Positions 15,877 to 24,986 are shown, counted from the stretch's first letter. The stretch is 50,800 nucleotides of DNA from an uncultured Lachnospiraceae bacterium (GCA_910579395.1 CAJTUC010000025.1:1-50800); one strand, 5' to 3'. Notes: generated by a model from the letters alone, not told the origin. Made by a program: numbers and translations.

Positions 15877-16473
15877 ATGGCATTAGTACCTTATGTCATC
15901 GAGCAGACCTCGAAAGGGGAACGCTCCTATGATATTTACTCAAGACTTTTGAAGGAAAGAATCATATTTCTCGGAGAAGAGGTAAATGAGACGACGGCCA
16001 GTCTGGTCGTTGCACAGATGCTGTTCTTAGAGTCCGAGGATCCGGAGAAAGATATTCATCTTTATATCAACAGTCCGGGTGGTTCTGTTACGGCGGGCAT
16101 GGCAATTTATGATACAATGCAGTTTATCAAATGTGATGTTTCGACGGTGTGCATCGGTATGGCGGCCAGCATGGGAGCGTTCCTGCTTGCAGGCGGCGCG
16201 AAAGGAAAGCGAATGGCTCTTCCGAATGCGGAGATCATGATTCATCAGCCGCTTGGCGGAGCACAGGGACAGGCAACGGAAATTGAAATCGCAGCTAAAC
16301 ATATTTTGCAGACGAAGGAAAAGCTGAATAAAATTTTATCCGAGAATACAGGGCAGGATTATGAAGTAATTGCGGCGGATACGGAACGCGACAACTGGAA
16401 ATCTGCGGAAGAAGCGCTTGCATATGGTCTGATTGACCGCGTTATAACCAATCACAAGGATGCTGCGGAATAA
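15877..16473 (+). CDS. clpP: ATP-dependent Clp protease proteolytic subunit
   Basis: ClpP forms the tetradecameric serine protease chamber that degrades substrates unfolded by ClpX. Starting at MALVPYVIEQ, the catalytic triad falls at Ser98 (GMAASMGAF), His123 (MIHQPLGG) and Asp172, the standard numbering. The start at 15877 has GGAGG at 7 nt spacing; the longer frame from 15829 would add 16 unusual residues that overlap the leader hairpin. It has 198 aa. clpX follows after 55 bp. Confidence 0.97.
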   Translation: MALVPYVIEQTSKGERSYDIYSRLLKERIIFLGEEVNETTASLVVAQMLFLESEDPEKDIHLYINSPGGSVTAGMAIYDTMQFIKCDVSTVCIGMAASMGAFLLAGGAKGKRMALPNAEIMIHQPLGGAQGQATEIEIAAKHILQTKEKLNKILSENTGQDYEVIAADTERDNWKSAEEALAYGLIDRVITNHKDAAE

Positions 16474-16528
16474 GCCGCATTCGACTGCCTGTTGCTAGAA
16501 AGAATAAGAAAGGCATGGTTTTAATAAA

Positions 16529-17785
16529 ATGACAGGAAGAAATTCTGACGATAAGGTAAGATGTTCTTTTTGTAATAAGACACAGGACCAGGTACGAAAA
16601 ATGATTGCCGGACCTGGAAATGTTTATATTTGTGATGAGTGCGTAGATATCTGTGCGGATATTATCGAGGAAGAATATGAGGAAGAAGTGGAAACGGAAG
16701 AGACTGAAATTAATCTTCTGAAACCGGTTGAAATCAGAAAATTTCTGGATGATTATGTGATCGGACAGGATGAGGCGAAGAAAGTTCTAGCCGTTTCCGT
16801 ATATAATCACTATAAGAGGGTGACAGCGCCGCCGGATGACGACGGGGTGGAACTGCAGAAGAGCAACATTATCATGATTGGCCCCACCGGCTCCGGTAAG
16901 ACATATCTGGCGCAGACGCTGGCAAAGATCATCAATGTACCTTTTGCAATCGCGGATGCGACGACGCTCACGGAAGCTGGATATGTCGGCGAAGATGTGG
17001 AGAATATTCTCTTGAAGCTGATCCAGGCGGCAGATTATGATATTGAACGTGCGCAGTTTGGCATTATTTATATCGATGAAATCGATAAGATTACGAAGAA
17101 GAGTGAAAATGTTTCCATTACGAGAGATGTTTCAGGGGAAGGCGTGCAGCAGGCGCTTTTGAAGATCATCGAAGGAACGGTCGCAAGCGTTCCGCCGCAG
17201 GGGGGAAGAAAGCATCCGCATCAGGAACTGATTCAGATTGATACTTCCAATATCCTTTTTATCTGTGGCGGTGCATTCGACGGTCTGGAGAAAATCGTAG
17301 AAGAAAGACTGGATAGAAACTCGATTGGTTTTAATGCGAAGATCATGGAGAAGAGCAGCAAGGATATTGGTGCCGTTCTCAAAGAAGTGGCGCCGCAGGA
17401 TTTGATGAAATTCGGTCTGATTCCTGAATTTATCGGACGTGTGCCGATTACGGTAACGTTGGAAGGGTTGGACAAAGAAGCGCTGATACGGATTTTGAAG
17501 GAGCCAAAGAACGCGCTCGTAAAGCAGTACAAAAAACTGTTTGAATTCGATGAGGTCAATCTGAAAGTGGAGGAAGATGCAATCGAGGCAATCGCAGACC
17601 TGGCTTTTGAAAGAAAAACGGGTGCGAGAGGACTTCGTTCCGTTATGGAAAATATTATGATGGATGTGATGTATGAAATTCCGTCAGATGATAATATTGC
17701 GGAATGTATCATTACGAAGGAAGCTGTAGAAGGAAAGGCGCAGCCTCTAGTGCATTATCGAAACAGATTGCTGCAGGCAGAATAG
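16529..17785 (+). CDS. clpX: ATP-dependent Clp protease ATP-binding subunit ClpX
   Basis: An AAA+ unfoldase that feeds ClpP. It has the N-terminal zinc-binding domain (CSFCNKTQ...YICDECVDIC, about residues 11-40), Walker A GPTGSGKTYLAQ, the GYVGEDVENIL pore-1 loop, Walker B IIYIDEIDK, and the IGF-type ClpP loop region (LDRNSIGFNAK). At 418 aa it has the normal length. The RBS is weak: GAAAGG lies 13 nt upstream and the ATG overlaps the stop of a 5-codon ATG frame (ATAAAATGA), which may couple translation. A terminator follows at 17815. Confidence 0.97.
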   Translation: MTGRNSDDKVRCSFCNKTQDQVRKMIAGPGNVYICDECVDICADIIEEEYEEEVETEETEINLLKPVEIRKFLDDYVIGQDEAKKVLAVSVYNHYKRVTAPPDDDGVELQKSNIIMIGPTGSGKTYLAQTLAKIINVPFAIADATTLTEAGYVGEDVENILLKLIQAADYDIERAQFGIIYIDEIDKITKKSENVSITRDVSGEGVQQALLKIIEGTVASVPPQGGRKHPHQELIQIDTSNILFICGGAFDGLEKIVEERLDRNSIGFNAKIMEKSSKDIGAVLKEVAPQDLMKFGLIPEFIGRVPITVTLEGLDKEALIRILKEPKNALVKQYKKLFEFDEVNLKVEEDAIEAIADLAFERKTGARGLRSVMENIMMDVMYEIPSDDNIAECIITKEAVEGKAQPLVHYRNRLLQAE

Positions 17786-17814
17786 GCTTGTTTTAGAATT
17801 TGTACCGCAGACTA

Positions 17815-17843
17815 AAAACGCCGCCATTGAGGCGGCGTTTTGT
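17815..17843 (+). terminator. Terminator between clpX and lon
   Basis: AAAACGCCGCC/GGCGGCGTTTT, an 11-bp perfect stem with a 5-nt loop, ends in a T-rich stretch. It separates the clp genes from lon. Confidence 0.92.
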
Positions 17844-17872
17844 TTCCTGTGACAGGAAATGCTGTAATCGTG
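17844..17872 (+). promoter_or_regulatory. Palindrome and short motif before lon, also found before gltB
   Basis: TTTCCTG-TGA-CAGGAAA (17844-17860) is a perfect palindrome. The stretch from 17848 to 17872, ending GCTGTAATCGT, recurs with one substitution and one inserted T at 34724-34748, again directly after an intrinsic terminator. It may be a promoter or operator element; the function is unknown. Confidence 0.45.
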
Positions 17873-17895
17873 ATAGATATGGAAGATAGAGGAAA

Positions 17896-20235
17896 ATGGA
17901 CAGAGAATTGGAACAGGAAGAAATTATCATACCGGCGGTGACTTTACGGGGATTAACGATTTTTCCCGATATGATCATTCACTTTGATCTGAGTAAAGAA
18001 AAATCAGTACTCGCAATCGAGGCCGCCATGATGGGAGACCAGCGGCTTTTTGTTGTGACGCAGAAAGAACTGCAGGATGAAGAGCCGGATTTGGAGCAGG
18101 TTTATCCGATTGGTACGATCGTTATGGTCAAGCAGGTAACGAAGCTGCAGGGGTCGATGGTCAGAGTTTTGATCGAGGGAATGACAAGAGCCAGACTCAC
18201 CGCTTTTTCGCAGGAAAAAGAGTTTTTGACTGCACAGATCATTCCGTTGGAAACGGACAGAGAGGAACTGGACGAGATAGAAAAGGAAGCAATGCTTCGC
18301 ATGCTGAAGGAGGAATTTGCCCGGTATACAGCTTGTTTTCCCAAAATTGGCGGGACCATCAGCAAACAGGTCGAGGAAGGTTATGACCTTGGAATGCTGC
18401 TAGATCAGATTACGATCAATATTCCGCTGAATTTTAAGAAGAAACAGCAGGTACTCGGAGCGGTACTTCTGCGCGAAAGATTTGAGATATTGACCGGTAT
18501 TCTGGCAAATGAAGTGGAGATTACACAGGTCAAGAATAAATTGGCCATACAGGTTAAGAAAAGGCTCGACCAGAACCAGAAAGAATATGTGCTGCGGGAG
18601 CAGCTTCGTTATATCAGAAAAGAACTCGGTGAGGATAATACCTTTTCCGAGGTGGAGCAGTTCGAAGCGGCGCTGGAAAAACTAAAGGCAAATAAAGAAG
18701 TAAAAGAAAAAATCCGTAAAGAGATTTCCCGTTTTAAAAGCGTGTCGGGAAGCAGTTCGGAAAGTGCGGTGGAGCGCGCCTATCTGGAGACTTTGCTGGA
18801 ACTTCCATGGGATAAGGAATCACGCGATTGCCTTGATCTTAACAGGGCGGAGCAGATTCTGGAAGAACAGCATTACGGGCTGGAAAAAGTAAAAGAGCGT
18901 GTGTTGGAATTTCTGGCAGTCCGCATTATGACGAAGAAGGGCGACAGTCCGATCATTTGTCTGGTAGGTCCGCCCGGTACGGGCAAGACTTCCATTGCCA
19001 GGAGCATTGCGGAAGCATTACATAAAAAATATGTGCGTATCTGTCTGGGCGGCGTCCGGGATGAAGCGGAAATCAGAGGGCACCGGAAGACCTATGTGGG
19101 GGCGATGCCGGGAAGGATTGCGGCTGGACTGCGGCAGGCGGGTGTGAAAAATCCGCTGATGCTTCTCGATGAAATCGATAAGGTGAGCAGCGACTATAAG
19201 GGCGATACTTCTTCTGCGCTGTTGGAAGTGCTGGACAGCGAGCAGAACAGCCATTTCCGTGATCATTATGTGGAAATTCCGCTTGACTTGTCGGAAGTAC
19301 TGTTCATTGCGACTGCGAATTCCACGGATTCGATTCCAAGACCGCTGCTTGACCGGATGGAAATCATCGAAGTAAACAGCTATACGGCAAATGAAAAGTT
19401 TCATATCGCCAAAGAGCATCTGCTTCGGAAACAGCTTGTGAAAAACGGGCTGGGAAGCGACATCCTGCAGATTACGGACGGTGCTCTGCAGGATATCATC
19501 GCATCCTATACGAGAGAAGCGGGCGTACGCGGATTGGAGAGAAAGATTGGCGAGGTATGCCGGAAATCGGCACGGGAAATATTACAGAAAAAAAAGGGAA
19601 GAATCAAAGTAACTTCCGGGAATCTTCCGCATTATCTCGGTAAGCCGAAATATGACAGCATCAAGGCAAACGAACGAAATGAAGTCGGTATCGTGCGCGG
19701 ACTTGCCTGGACCAGTGTGGGCGGTGAAACTTTGCAGATAGAAGTCAACAGGATGCCGGGCAAAGGCGAGATTGACCTTACAGGTCAAATGGGAGATGTA
19801 ATGCGGGAATCCGCGATGATCGCTATGAGTTATGTGCGTTCTGTCAGTCCCAGATACGAAGTTGCGGAGGACATGTTCAAGGAAAATGATTTCCATCTTC
19901 ATATCCCGGAAGGAGCAGTACCGAAAGACGGACCGTCTGCAGGCATTACGATGGCGGCGGCCATTCTTTCTCTCGTGACGGATACGCCGGTAGACGCCAA
20001 GGTGGCAATGACGGGAGAAATCACACTGCGCGGCCGGGTTCTTCCAATCGGAGGCCTGAAAGAAAAAATCCTTGCTGCCAAGACGGCGGGTATGGAAACG
20101 GTGCTCGTACCGAAAAAGAATGAAAAGGATATCGAGGAAATTGCGGGAGAAATCAGGAAAGGACTCCATATATACTATGTGGAAACGATGGAGGATGTTG
20201 TGAAATACTCATTTGTGAAGAAAGGTTCCGCATAG
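17896..20235 (+). CDS. lon: ATP-dependent endopeptidase Lon (LonA)
   Basis: A cytoplasmic AAA+ protease for damaged and regulatory proteins. The LAN substrate-recognition domain (about 1-200) and a coiled-coil region are followed by Walker A GPPGTGKTS (Lys 364), Walker B LMLLDEIDK and the C-terminal protease domain. That domain has PKDGPSAG (catalytic Ser 681) and GGLKEK (catalytic Lys). At 779 aa it is a complete LonA. The start follows GATAGAGGAAA. engB follows after 35 bp, and lon-engB(ysxC) is a conserved pair in Firmicutes. Confidence 0.97.
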   Translation: MDRELEQEEIIIPAVTLRGLTIFPDMIIHFDLSKEKSVLAIEAAMMGDQRLFVVTQKELQDEEPDLEQVYPIGTIVMVKQVTKLQGSMVRVLIEGMTRARLTAFSQEKEFLTAQIIPLETDREELDEIEKEAMLRMLKEEFARYTACFPKIGGTISKQVEEGYDLGMLLDQITINIPLNFKKKQQVLGAVLLRERFEILTGILANEVEITQVKNKLAIQVKKRLDQNQKEYVLREQLRYIRKELGEDNTFSEVEQFEAALEKLKANKEVKEKIRKEISRFKSVSGSSSESAVERAYLETLLELPWDKESRDCLDLNRAEQILEEQHYGLEKVKERVLEFLAVRIMTKKGDSPIICLVGPPGTGKTSIARSIAEALHKKYVRICLGGVRDEAEIRGHRKTYVGAMPGRIAAGLRQAGVKNPLMLLDEIDKVSSDYKGDTSSALLEVLDSEQNSHFRDHYVEIPLDLSEVLFIATANSTDSIPRPLLDRMEIIEVNSYTANEKFHIAKEHLLRKQLVKNGLGSDILQITDGALQDIIASYTREAGVRGLERKIGEVCRKSAREILQKKKGRIKVTSGNLPHYLGKPKYDSIKANERNEVGIVRGLAWTSVGGETLQIEVNRMPGKGEIDLTGQMGDVMRESAMIAMSYVRSVSPRYEVAEDMFKENDFHLHIPEGAVPKDGPSAGITMAAAILSLVTDTPVDAKVAMTGEITLRGRVLPIGGLKEKILAAKTAGMETVLVPKKNEKDIEEIAGEIRKGLHIYYVETMEDVVKYSFVKKGSA

Positions 20236-20270
20236 GTCCCGTTTGAGAAAAGAAAGGCATGGTGACTGAA

Positions 20271-20855
20271 ATGGTGATCAGGAGTGTAAATTTGGAAAAA
20301 GTCTGCGGCGTCACCAGTAAACTGCCGGAGAACCAGCTTGTGGAATTTGCGTTTGCGGGAAAGAGCAACGTCGGAAAATCTTCCCTGATCAACGGCCTGA
20401 TGAACCGCAAGGCGTTAGCAAGAACGAGTTCAAAACCGGGCAAGACCCAGACGATCAACTATTATAATATCAACGAGCAGATGTATTTTGTCGATCTGCC
20501 CGGCTACGGTTATGCGACTGCCAATGAGAAAGTCAAAGCCCAGTGGGGAAAACTGATTGAGGATTATCTGCATCAGTCCAAAAAGATTCGGGCAGTATTC
20601 CTTCTGGTCGATATCAGACATGCGCCGTCGGAGAACGACTGCATCATGTATGACTGGATTGTGGCAAGAGGTTATAAGCCGATTCTGATTGCAACGAAAC
20701 TGGATAAGATCAAGCGCAGTCAGATTGAAAAACAGAAGAAACTGATCTGCGATACACTGCATACGGAAAGTGGCACGCTTCTCATCCCGTATTCTTCCAT
20801 GACAAAACAGGGACGAGAGGAAATATATGCGCTGTTAGACAGCATGCTGGAGTGA
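20271..20855 (+). CDS. engB: Ribosome biogenesis GTP-binding protein EngB/YsxC
   Basis: An essential GTPase for assembly of the large ribosomal subunit. The G motifs are AGKSNVGKSS (G1), TPGKTQTIN-like switch I, VDLPGYGYA (G3) and ATKLDK (G4), in a 194-aa protein. The start MVIRSVNLEKVCG at 20271 matches relatives and has GAAAGG about 13 nt upstream. The ATG at 20259 is only 1 nt from that site and is less likely, but cannot be excluded. It follows lon in the same operon. Confidence 0.95.
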   Translation: MVIRSVNLEKVCGVTSKLPENQLVEFAFAGKSNVGKSSLINGLMNRKALARTSSKPGKTQTINYYNINEQMYFVDLPGYGYATANEKVKAQWGKLIEDYLHQSKKIRAVFLLVDIRHAPSENDCIMYDWIVARGYKPILIATKLDKIKRSQIEKQKKLICDTLHTESGTLLIPYSSMTKQGREEIYALLDSMLE

Positions 20856-20889
20856 CCTGTGCCGTCTTTTGCGGTGGAAAGGGCGAAGA

Positions 20890-22098
20890 ATGAAAAGAGA
20901 ATCAGTAACCTATCTGAAATCTATTTTAAATCTATTGACTGCATTAGTCATACTATTGCTTTGTGTTTTTCTGCTGCCTAAGTGTATTGGGTTTTTTATG
21001 CCTTTTATTATAGGATGGGTCATATCGTTGATAGCTTCGCCGCTTGTCAGATTTTTGGAGGAAAAGCTGAAGATTCGGCGTAAGGCTGTTTCGGCATTTG
21101 TTATCATCGCGGTTCTCGCCGGCGTGATTCTGCTCGTTTATGGTATCTGTGTCAAGCTGGTGCGGGAAACAGTCAGTTTTGTGAACGAACTGCCCATGAT
21201 ATGGGAGAACATCGAAGCGGAATTCACACAGGCGGGTGCCAGTCTGGAAGGACTGATAAAAAGGCTTCCTGCGGATGCCCAGAAGCAGCTGCTGGATTTT
21301 TGGAGCGGTCTCGGGAGTTGGTTTTCCGATTTTATCAGCGGTATCGGAACGCCCACTTTTGCGGCGGTCGGGAATTTTGCCAAGCAGCTTCCCGATGTTT
21401 TTATGGCGGTGGTCATGACGCTGTTGTCTTCCTATTTTTTTGTGGCGGACAAAGCCTACATGTCCGATTTTACGAAAAAGTATCTGCCGGAGTCTGTTTA
21501 TTATCGGTTTAATCTGATTCAGAGAAGCTTTCGGAACGCGGTCGGCGGTTACTTCAAGGCACAGTTAAAAATAGAAGTCTGGATATACATTTTGATTTTT
21601 ATCGGCCTGCTGATCTTGAAGATTGAATATGCGTTTCTTATCGCCTTCGGCATTGCATTTATCGACCTGCTCCCTGTATTTGGAGCGGGAACGGTTATGC
21701 TCCCCTGGGCGGTGGTCGAGATTTTGAGCGGTGAATACAAGCTGGCGGTCGGCCTTTTGATCATCTGGTGCATCGGGCAGATTGTCAGACAGGTCATACA
21801 GCCCAAGATTGTCGGGGATTCCATCGGACTTGACCCGATTCCGACGCTGTTCCTTCTTTATATTGGTTATCATATGGCTGGTGTCATGGGCATGATACTT
21901 GCCCTGCCGATTGGTATCATTTTGATCAATCTATATGAAGAAGGCGTTTTTGATACGACAAAGGAAAGTGTGAAAATTCTGGTGGCCGGATTTAACCGGT
22001 TCAGGCGTTTACATCATGAAGATACGGAAATTGTGACGGAATATGAGGAAGAAATCAAGGAAGCTTACCGGAAAGACATAGATGTGACAGGAGGTTGA
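20890..22098 (+). CDS. AI-2E/YtvI-family sporulation integral membrane protein
   Basis: A 402-aa polytopic membrane protein of the AI-2E transporter (UPF0118) superfamily. It has a pair of N-terminal helices (LLTALVILLLCVFLLPK and GFFMPFIIGWVISLIA), an amphipathic middle, and C-terminal helices with the family motif FIDLLPVFGAGTVMLPWA and PKIVGDSIGLDPIPTLF. The length and pattern fit YtvI, which is expressed in sporulation. The start at 20890 has GGAAAGGGCG upstream; a TTG 21 bp earlier is worse. The C-terminus is a charged cytoplasmic tail. The transported solute is unknown. Confidence 0.85.
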   Translation: MKRESVTYLKSILNLLTALVILLLCVFLLPKCIGFFMPFIIGWVISLIASPLVRFLEEKLKIRRKAVSAFVIIAVLAGVILLVYGICVKLVRETVSFVNELPMIWENIEAEFTQAGASLEGLIKRLPADAQKQLLDFWSGLGSWFSDFISGIGTPTFAAVGNFAKQLPDVFMAVVMTLLSSYFFVADKAYMSDFTKKYLPESVYYRFNLIQRSFRNAVGGYFKAQLKIEVWIYILIFIGLLILKIEYAFLIAFGIAFIDLLPVFGAGTVMLPWAVVEILSGEYKLAVGLLIIWCIGQIVRQVIQPKIVGDSIGLDPIPTLFLLYIGYHMAGVMGMILALPIGIILINLYEEGVFDTTKESVKILVAGFNRFRRLHHEDTEIVTEYEEEIKEAYRKDIDVTGG

Positions 22099-22100
22099 CT

Positions 22101-23084
22101 ATGAGGGTCACTGTTTATAATTGCAGGGAATTTGATGAAAAGGCGTTGTTTTTGCGCTATGAAAAAGAACTTGGCATAGAGCTTGTTTTGTGTGCGGATG
22201 CGCCGACGTTGGAAAATATTCATTTGTCAAAAGGCAGCGAATGCGTGGATATTATTACTTCTAAAATTACGAGAGAGCTTATGGAGGCTTTTCATAAAAA
22301 CGGCGTAAAGTACCTGACAACGAGAACGATTGGTTATGACCACATCGACCTGGAGGCGGCAAAGGAATTCGGCATCAAAGTGGGCAATGCACCCTATGGT
22401 CCGAACGGCGTGGCCGATTATACGGTCATGCTCATCCTGATGTCTATTCGGAAAATGAAACGGATCATGGAGCGTACGAATATACAGGACTATACGCTGG
22501 CCGGCATTCAGGGAAGAGAGTTGAAGGATCTGACCGTAGGAGTCATCGGTACGGGCAGGATTGGCAGGACGGTAATCCGGAATCTGTCGGGTTTTGGCTG
22601 TAAGATTCTTGCCTATGACCTGTATGAGCAGGAAGGGGTAAAGCAATATGCCGCATATGTGTCTCTTGCAGAACTTTTACAGACATCGGATGTCATTACG
22701 CTGCACACGCCGCTGACCGATGAGAATTTTCATTTGATCAATGAAAAGAGCATTGCGGGTATGAAGGATGGCGTTGTCCTCATCAATACAGCAAGAGGCG
22801 CCCTGATAGATTCGGAGGCGCTGATCGGCGCTATTGAATCCGGTAAAATCGGCGCTGCCGGTCTGGATGTTGTAGAAAATGAGTTCGGACTATACTATTA
22901 TGACCATAAATCGGATATATTAGATAATAGAGAACTGGCAATCCTCAGAGGGTTCCCGAATGTGACAGTATCCCATCATATGGCTTTTTATACGGATAAT
23001 TGCGTGGATACCGTTGTAAGAGACTCTCTGATCAGTTGCAAGCTTTTTCTGGAAGGAAAAGAAAATCCCTGGGAGGTCATCTAG
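22101..23084 (+). CDS. D-isomer specific 2-hydroxyacid dehydrogenase (D-lactate dehydrogenase-like)
   Basis: An NAD-dependent enzyme that interconverts 2-oxo acids and D-2-hydroxy acids. The Rossmann motif GVIGTGRIGRTVI is near residue 150. The catalytic Arg lies in LINTARGALIDSEAL, the Glu in AGLDVVENEFGLYYYDH, and the His in FPNVTVSHHMAFYT. The end VRDSLISCKLFLEGKENPWEV resembles the LdhA/VanH group, so D-lactate production from pyruvate is the likely reaction. AGGAGG stands 6 nt before the ATG at 22101. It has 327 aa. It overlaps the vanZ-like gene by one base. Confidence 0.93.
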   Translation: MRVTVYNCREFDEKALFLRYEKELGIELVLCADAPTLENIHLSKGSECVDIITSKITRELMEAFHKNGVKYLTTRTIGYDHIDLEAAKEFGIKVGNAPYGPNGVADYTVMLILMSIRKMKRIMERTNIQDYTLAGIQGRELKDLTVGVIGTGRIGRTVIRNLSGFGCKILAYDLYEQEGVKQYAAYVSLAELLQTSDVITLHTPLTDENFHLINEKSIAGMKDGVVLINTARGALIDSEALIGAIESGKIGAAGLDVVENEFGLYYYDHKSDILDNRELAILRGFPNVTVSHHMAFYTDNCVDTVVRDSLISCKLFLEGKENPWEVI

Positions 23085-23593
23085 TGCGAAAATGGATGAA
23101 GTTCTGTTTTATCCTTTATATCCTGTTTTTGATAAAAGTTATTATTTTCAAATATCCGTATGAACAGCTGGCTGCAATCGTGGAGACATGGCAGCGGGAT
23201 GTGATTCTGGAAGGTCTTGGAACGGCCAATTTTGTGCCGTTTAAAACGATTAAAATGTATATCAGATATGCTGACAGATTGAACAGTTTTGAAAATCTGG
23301 CGGGGAATATTCTGGCTTTTGTACCTTTCGGTGTTTTGTTTCCAATCGTGCGGAAGCGAAAATGCGGTCTGCCGGATGTGTTCGCGAATGCGCTCGTGCT
23401 GGTGCTTGGAATTGAAATCTTCCAGCTTTTCAGTGCGTTTGGCGCTTTTGATGTGGACGATATCATTTTGAACTGTTTCGGTGCTGTTTTGGGATATATC
23501 GTGTATGTAAGAGGCAGGAGTATGTTTCCTGTGCTGCATAAAAAGTTAAGTATGGAGGATGAGGATTATGGAGCGTATTTTGAAGAGAATTAA
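23084..23593 (+). CDS. VanZ-family membrane protein
   Basis: A small membrane protein with helices around FCFILYILFLIKVIIF, ENLAGNILAFVPFGVLFPIV, NALVLVLGIEIFQLFS and ILNCFGAVLGYIVYV. NFVPFKTI, NLAGNILAFVPFG and DVDDIILNCFGA are the VanZ-domain signatures. VanZ gives low-level teicoplanin resistance in enterococci; most relatives have no known function. The GTG start at 23084 overlaps the preceding stop and has GGGAGG 7 nt upstream; an ATG at 23096 is the alternative. Translational coupling with the dehydrogenase is likely. D-lactate plus VanZ recalls van clusters, but no VanA-type ligase or VanX is present. Confidence 0.85.
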   Translation: MRKWMKFCFILYILFLIKVIIFKYPYEQLAAIVETWQRDVILEGLGTANFVPFKTIKMYIRYADRLNSFENLAGNILAFVPFGVLFPIVRKRKCGLPDVFANALVLVLGIEIFQLFSAFGAFDVDDIILNCFGAVLGYIVYVRGRSMFPVLHKKLSMEDEDYGAYFEEN

Positions 23594-24158
23594 GACAAAT
23601 GTCATGGTATCCGCATTCATTTGTATGACTCTCGGCATCATACTCGTCGTATGGCCGGGCCTTTCGGTGAAGGTCGTCTGTATGGCAATCGGCGTGGTAC
23701 TGGTGATCAATGGTATCAGCAGGCTGATGAATTTCATTTTCGGAAGAGACGGCAGCGTGTTTTCCCAGATGAATCTGATCATGGGAATCATCATTACCGT
23801 CATCGGAGGCTGGATTCTGTTTCAGCCGGGAACGATCATTGCAATGATACCGATTCTGGTCGGCATCATCATCGTCATTCATGGCATCAATAATTTACAG
23901 CAGACGATGAGCCTTTGCCAGAGCCGCTATGATAAATGGTGGGTTGCGCTGCTCTTGGCACTGGTTACGATCGGATTTGGCGTTCTGCTCATTTTTAATC
24001 CTTTTGCGGCGGTGGATACGCTGATTCGTTTTATCGGCATATTTCTGATTTATGACGGGGTTTCGGATATCTGGATCATGTCAAGGGTTTCAAAGAACGT
24101 GAAAGAGGTGCGGCAGGAGATGGAAGCGCTGACGGTGGACGGAAAAGAAATTGAGTGA
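23568..24158 (+). CDS. HdeD/DUF308-family membrane protein
   Basis: A 196-aa protein with about six membrane helices (VMVSAFICMTLGIILVVWPG, VVCMAIGVVLVINGI, LIMGIIITVIGGWILF and so on) with the repeating G-WPG/F-PG pattern of HdeD/DUF308 proteins. The function of the family is unclear; HdeD takes part in acid resistance at high density in E. coli. The start at 23568 has GGAGG 9 nt upstream, while the ATG at 23559 touches the RBS. It overlaps the vanZ-like gene by 26 bp, so the three genes form one operon. Confidence 0.82.
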   Translation: MERILKRIKTNVMVSAFICMTLGIILVVWPGLSVKVVCMAIGVVLVINGISRLMNFIFGRDGSVFSQMNLIMGIIITVIGGWILFQPGTIIAMIPILVGIIIVIHGINNLQQTMSLCQSRYDKWWVALLLALVTIGFGVLLIFNPFAAVDTLIRFIGIFLIYDGVSDIWIMSRVSKNVKEVRQEMEALTVDGKEIE

Positions 24159-24177
24159 TGCGGATTACCGTTAAGAA

Positions 24178-24312
24178 TTAATCTTCCTTGTCATATCGTA
24201 TGATATCTCCTGGAGTACATTCCAATACAAAACAGATGCGGGCAAGTATGTCCGCATCAATTTTTTCCACGCGTCCCCCATACCAAGGACTTGCATTTTG
24301 CCCGTAAGAAGA
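24178..24312 (-). pseudogene. C-terminal fragment of an XRE/Cro-type HTH regulator
   Basis: In this frame the segment VEKIDADILARICFVLECTP followed by GDIIRYDKED and a stop is the characteristic end of small Cro/CI-type (HTH_26, YozG-like) repressors. The N-terminal helix-turn-helix is missing: the frame is closed by a stop at 24313-24315 and has no start codon with an RBS. It is a remnant about 45 codons long. Confidence 0.5.
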
Positions 24313-24400
24313 TTATAATAAAAATAATGAGAATCGGAGAAGGGTAGAAAATATCCTGTCCGAGAGAACATAACGGTAAAGCAGCAAGGAGGAATGATTC

Positions 24401-24886
24401 ATGGGAATTGGCGGAATTGGCGGTATTGGAGGCGCATATGGTGTTGGGAGTATCTATCCGTCCTATGTATATAATCCGAATACGGTAAGTGCAAACAGTA
24501 TGGATAAACTGTCCAGGATATCGGATGACGTTTTAGATAAAAAAATCGATTATTCCGATATGGCGGAGAAAGAAAACCAGAATCCGCTGAAAAAAGGACA
24601 GACGATAGATTTTGAAGGAATCGTTGCAAAGCAGATGCAGCAGGGCCAGAACCGTGCGGCGAAGCTTATGCCTAAGGGACTTGCACCAGAAGAAGAAAAT
24701 GCAGGTGCGGAAGTTGTGCAGATGCCGAAACGTCAGGAAGAGCCCGCTGGAGCAGAGGAAGCAGCGGATATGAACGATGTAGAAAATACAAATGCCGAGA
24801 ACGAAAACAATGCATCTTCCGCGCAGAATTCGTCTATGCAGATGGAGCGCGCTATACAGGCATATGAAATGTTCATGACAGCATAG
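24401..24886 (+). CDS. Uncharacterised Gly-rich N-terminus, acidic protein
   Basis: A 161-aa protein with a strong RBS (AAGGAGGAAT). It starts with a GIGGIGGIGG run and Tyr/Pro-rich residues, then SRISDDVLDKKIDYSDMAEK and ENQNPLKKGQTIDFEGIVAK, a block that recurs in Lachnospiraceae hypothetical proteins. A low-complexity Glu/Asn/Ala region follows, and the end MQMERAIQAYEMFMTA is a short amphipathic helix. It has no signal peptide, membrane helix or catalytic motif. The terminal helix and disordered middle recall small flagellar or secretion-chaperone partners, but nothing supports a specific function. Confidence 0.7.
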   Translation: MGIGGIGGIGGAYGVGSIYPSYVYNPNTVSANSMDKLSRISDDVLDKKIDYSDMAEKENQNPLKKGQTIDFEGIVAKQMQQGQNRAAKLMPKGLAPEEENAGAEVVQMPKRQEEPAGAEEAADMNDVENTNAENENNASSAQNSSMQMERAIQAYEMFMTA

Positions 24887-24917
24887 CATTGGTTATTAAA
24901 TTGAAAAAAGTAAGATT

Positions 24918-24950
24918 AAATCCTCATTTGACTTTTCAAGTGAGGATTTT
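24918..24950. terminator. Bidirectional terminator between convergent genes
   Basis: AAATCCTCATTTGA/TCAAGTGAGGATTT forms a 14-bp stem with one wobble, with A and T runs on both sides. It serves the gene at 24401-24886 and the convergent LysR gene. Confidence 0.8.
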
Positions 24951-24986
24951 ACATTGCAGAGAAGGGAAATCTGCATGAGGAATGAC

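Noticed and set aside
22101..23593. A vancomycin resistance cluster
   Set aside because: VanH-like and VanZ-like genes are present, but no VanA/B ligase, VanX, VanR or VanS is in the window.
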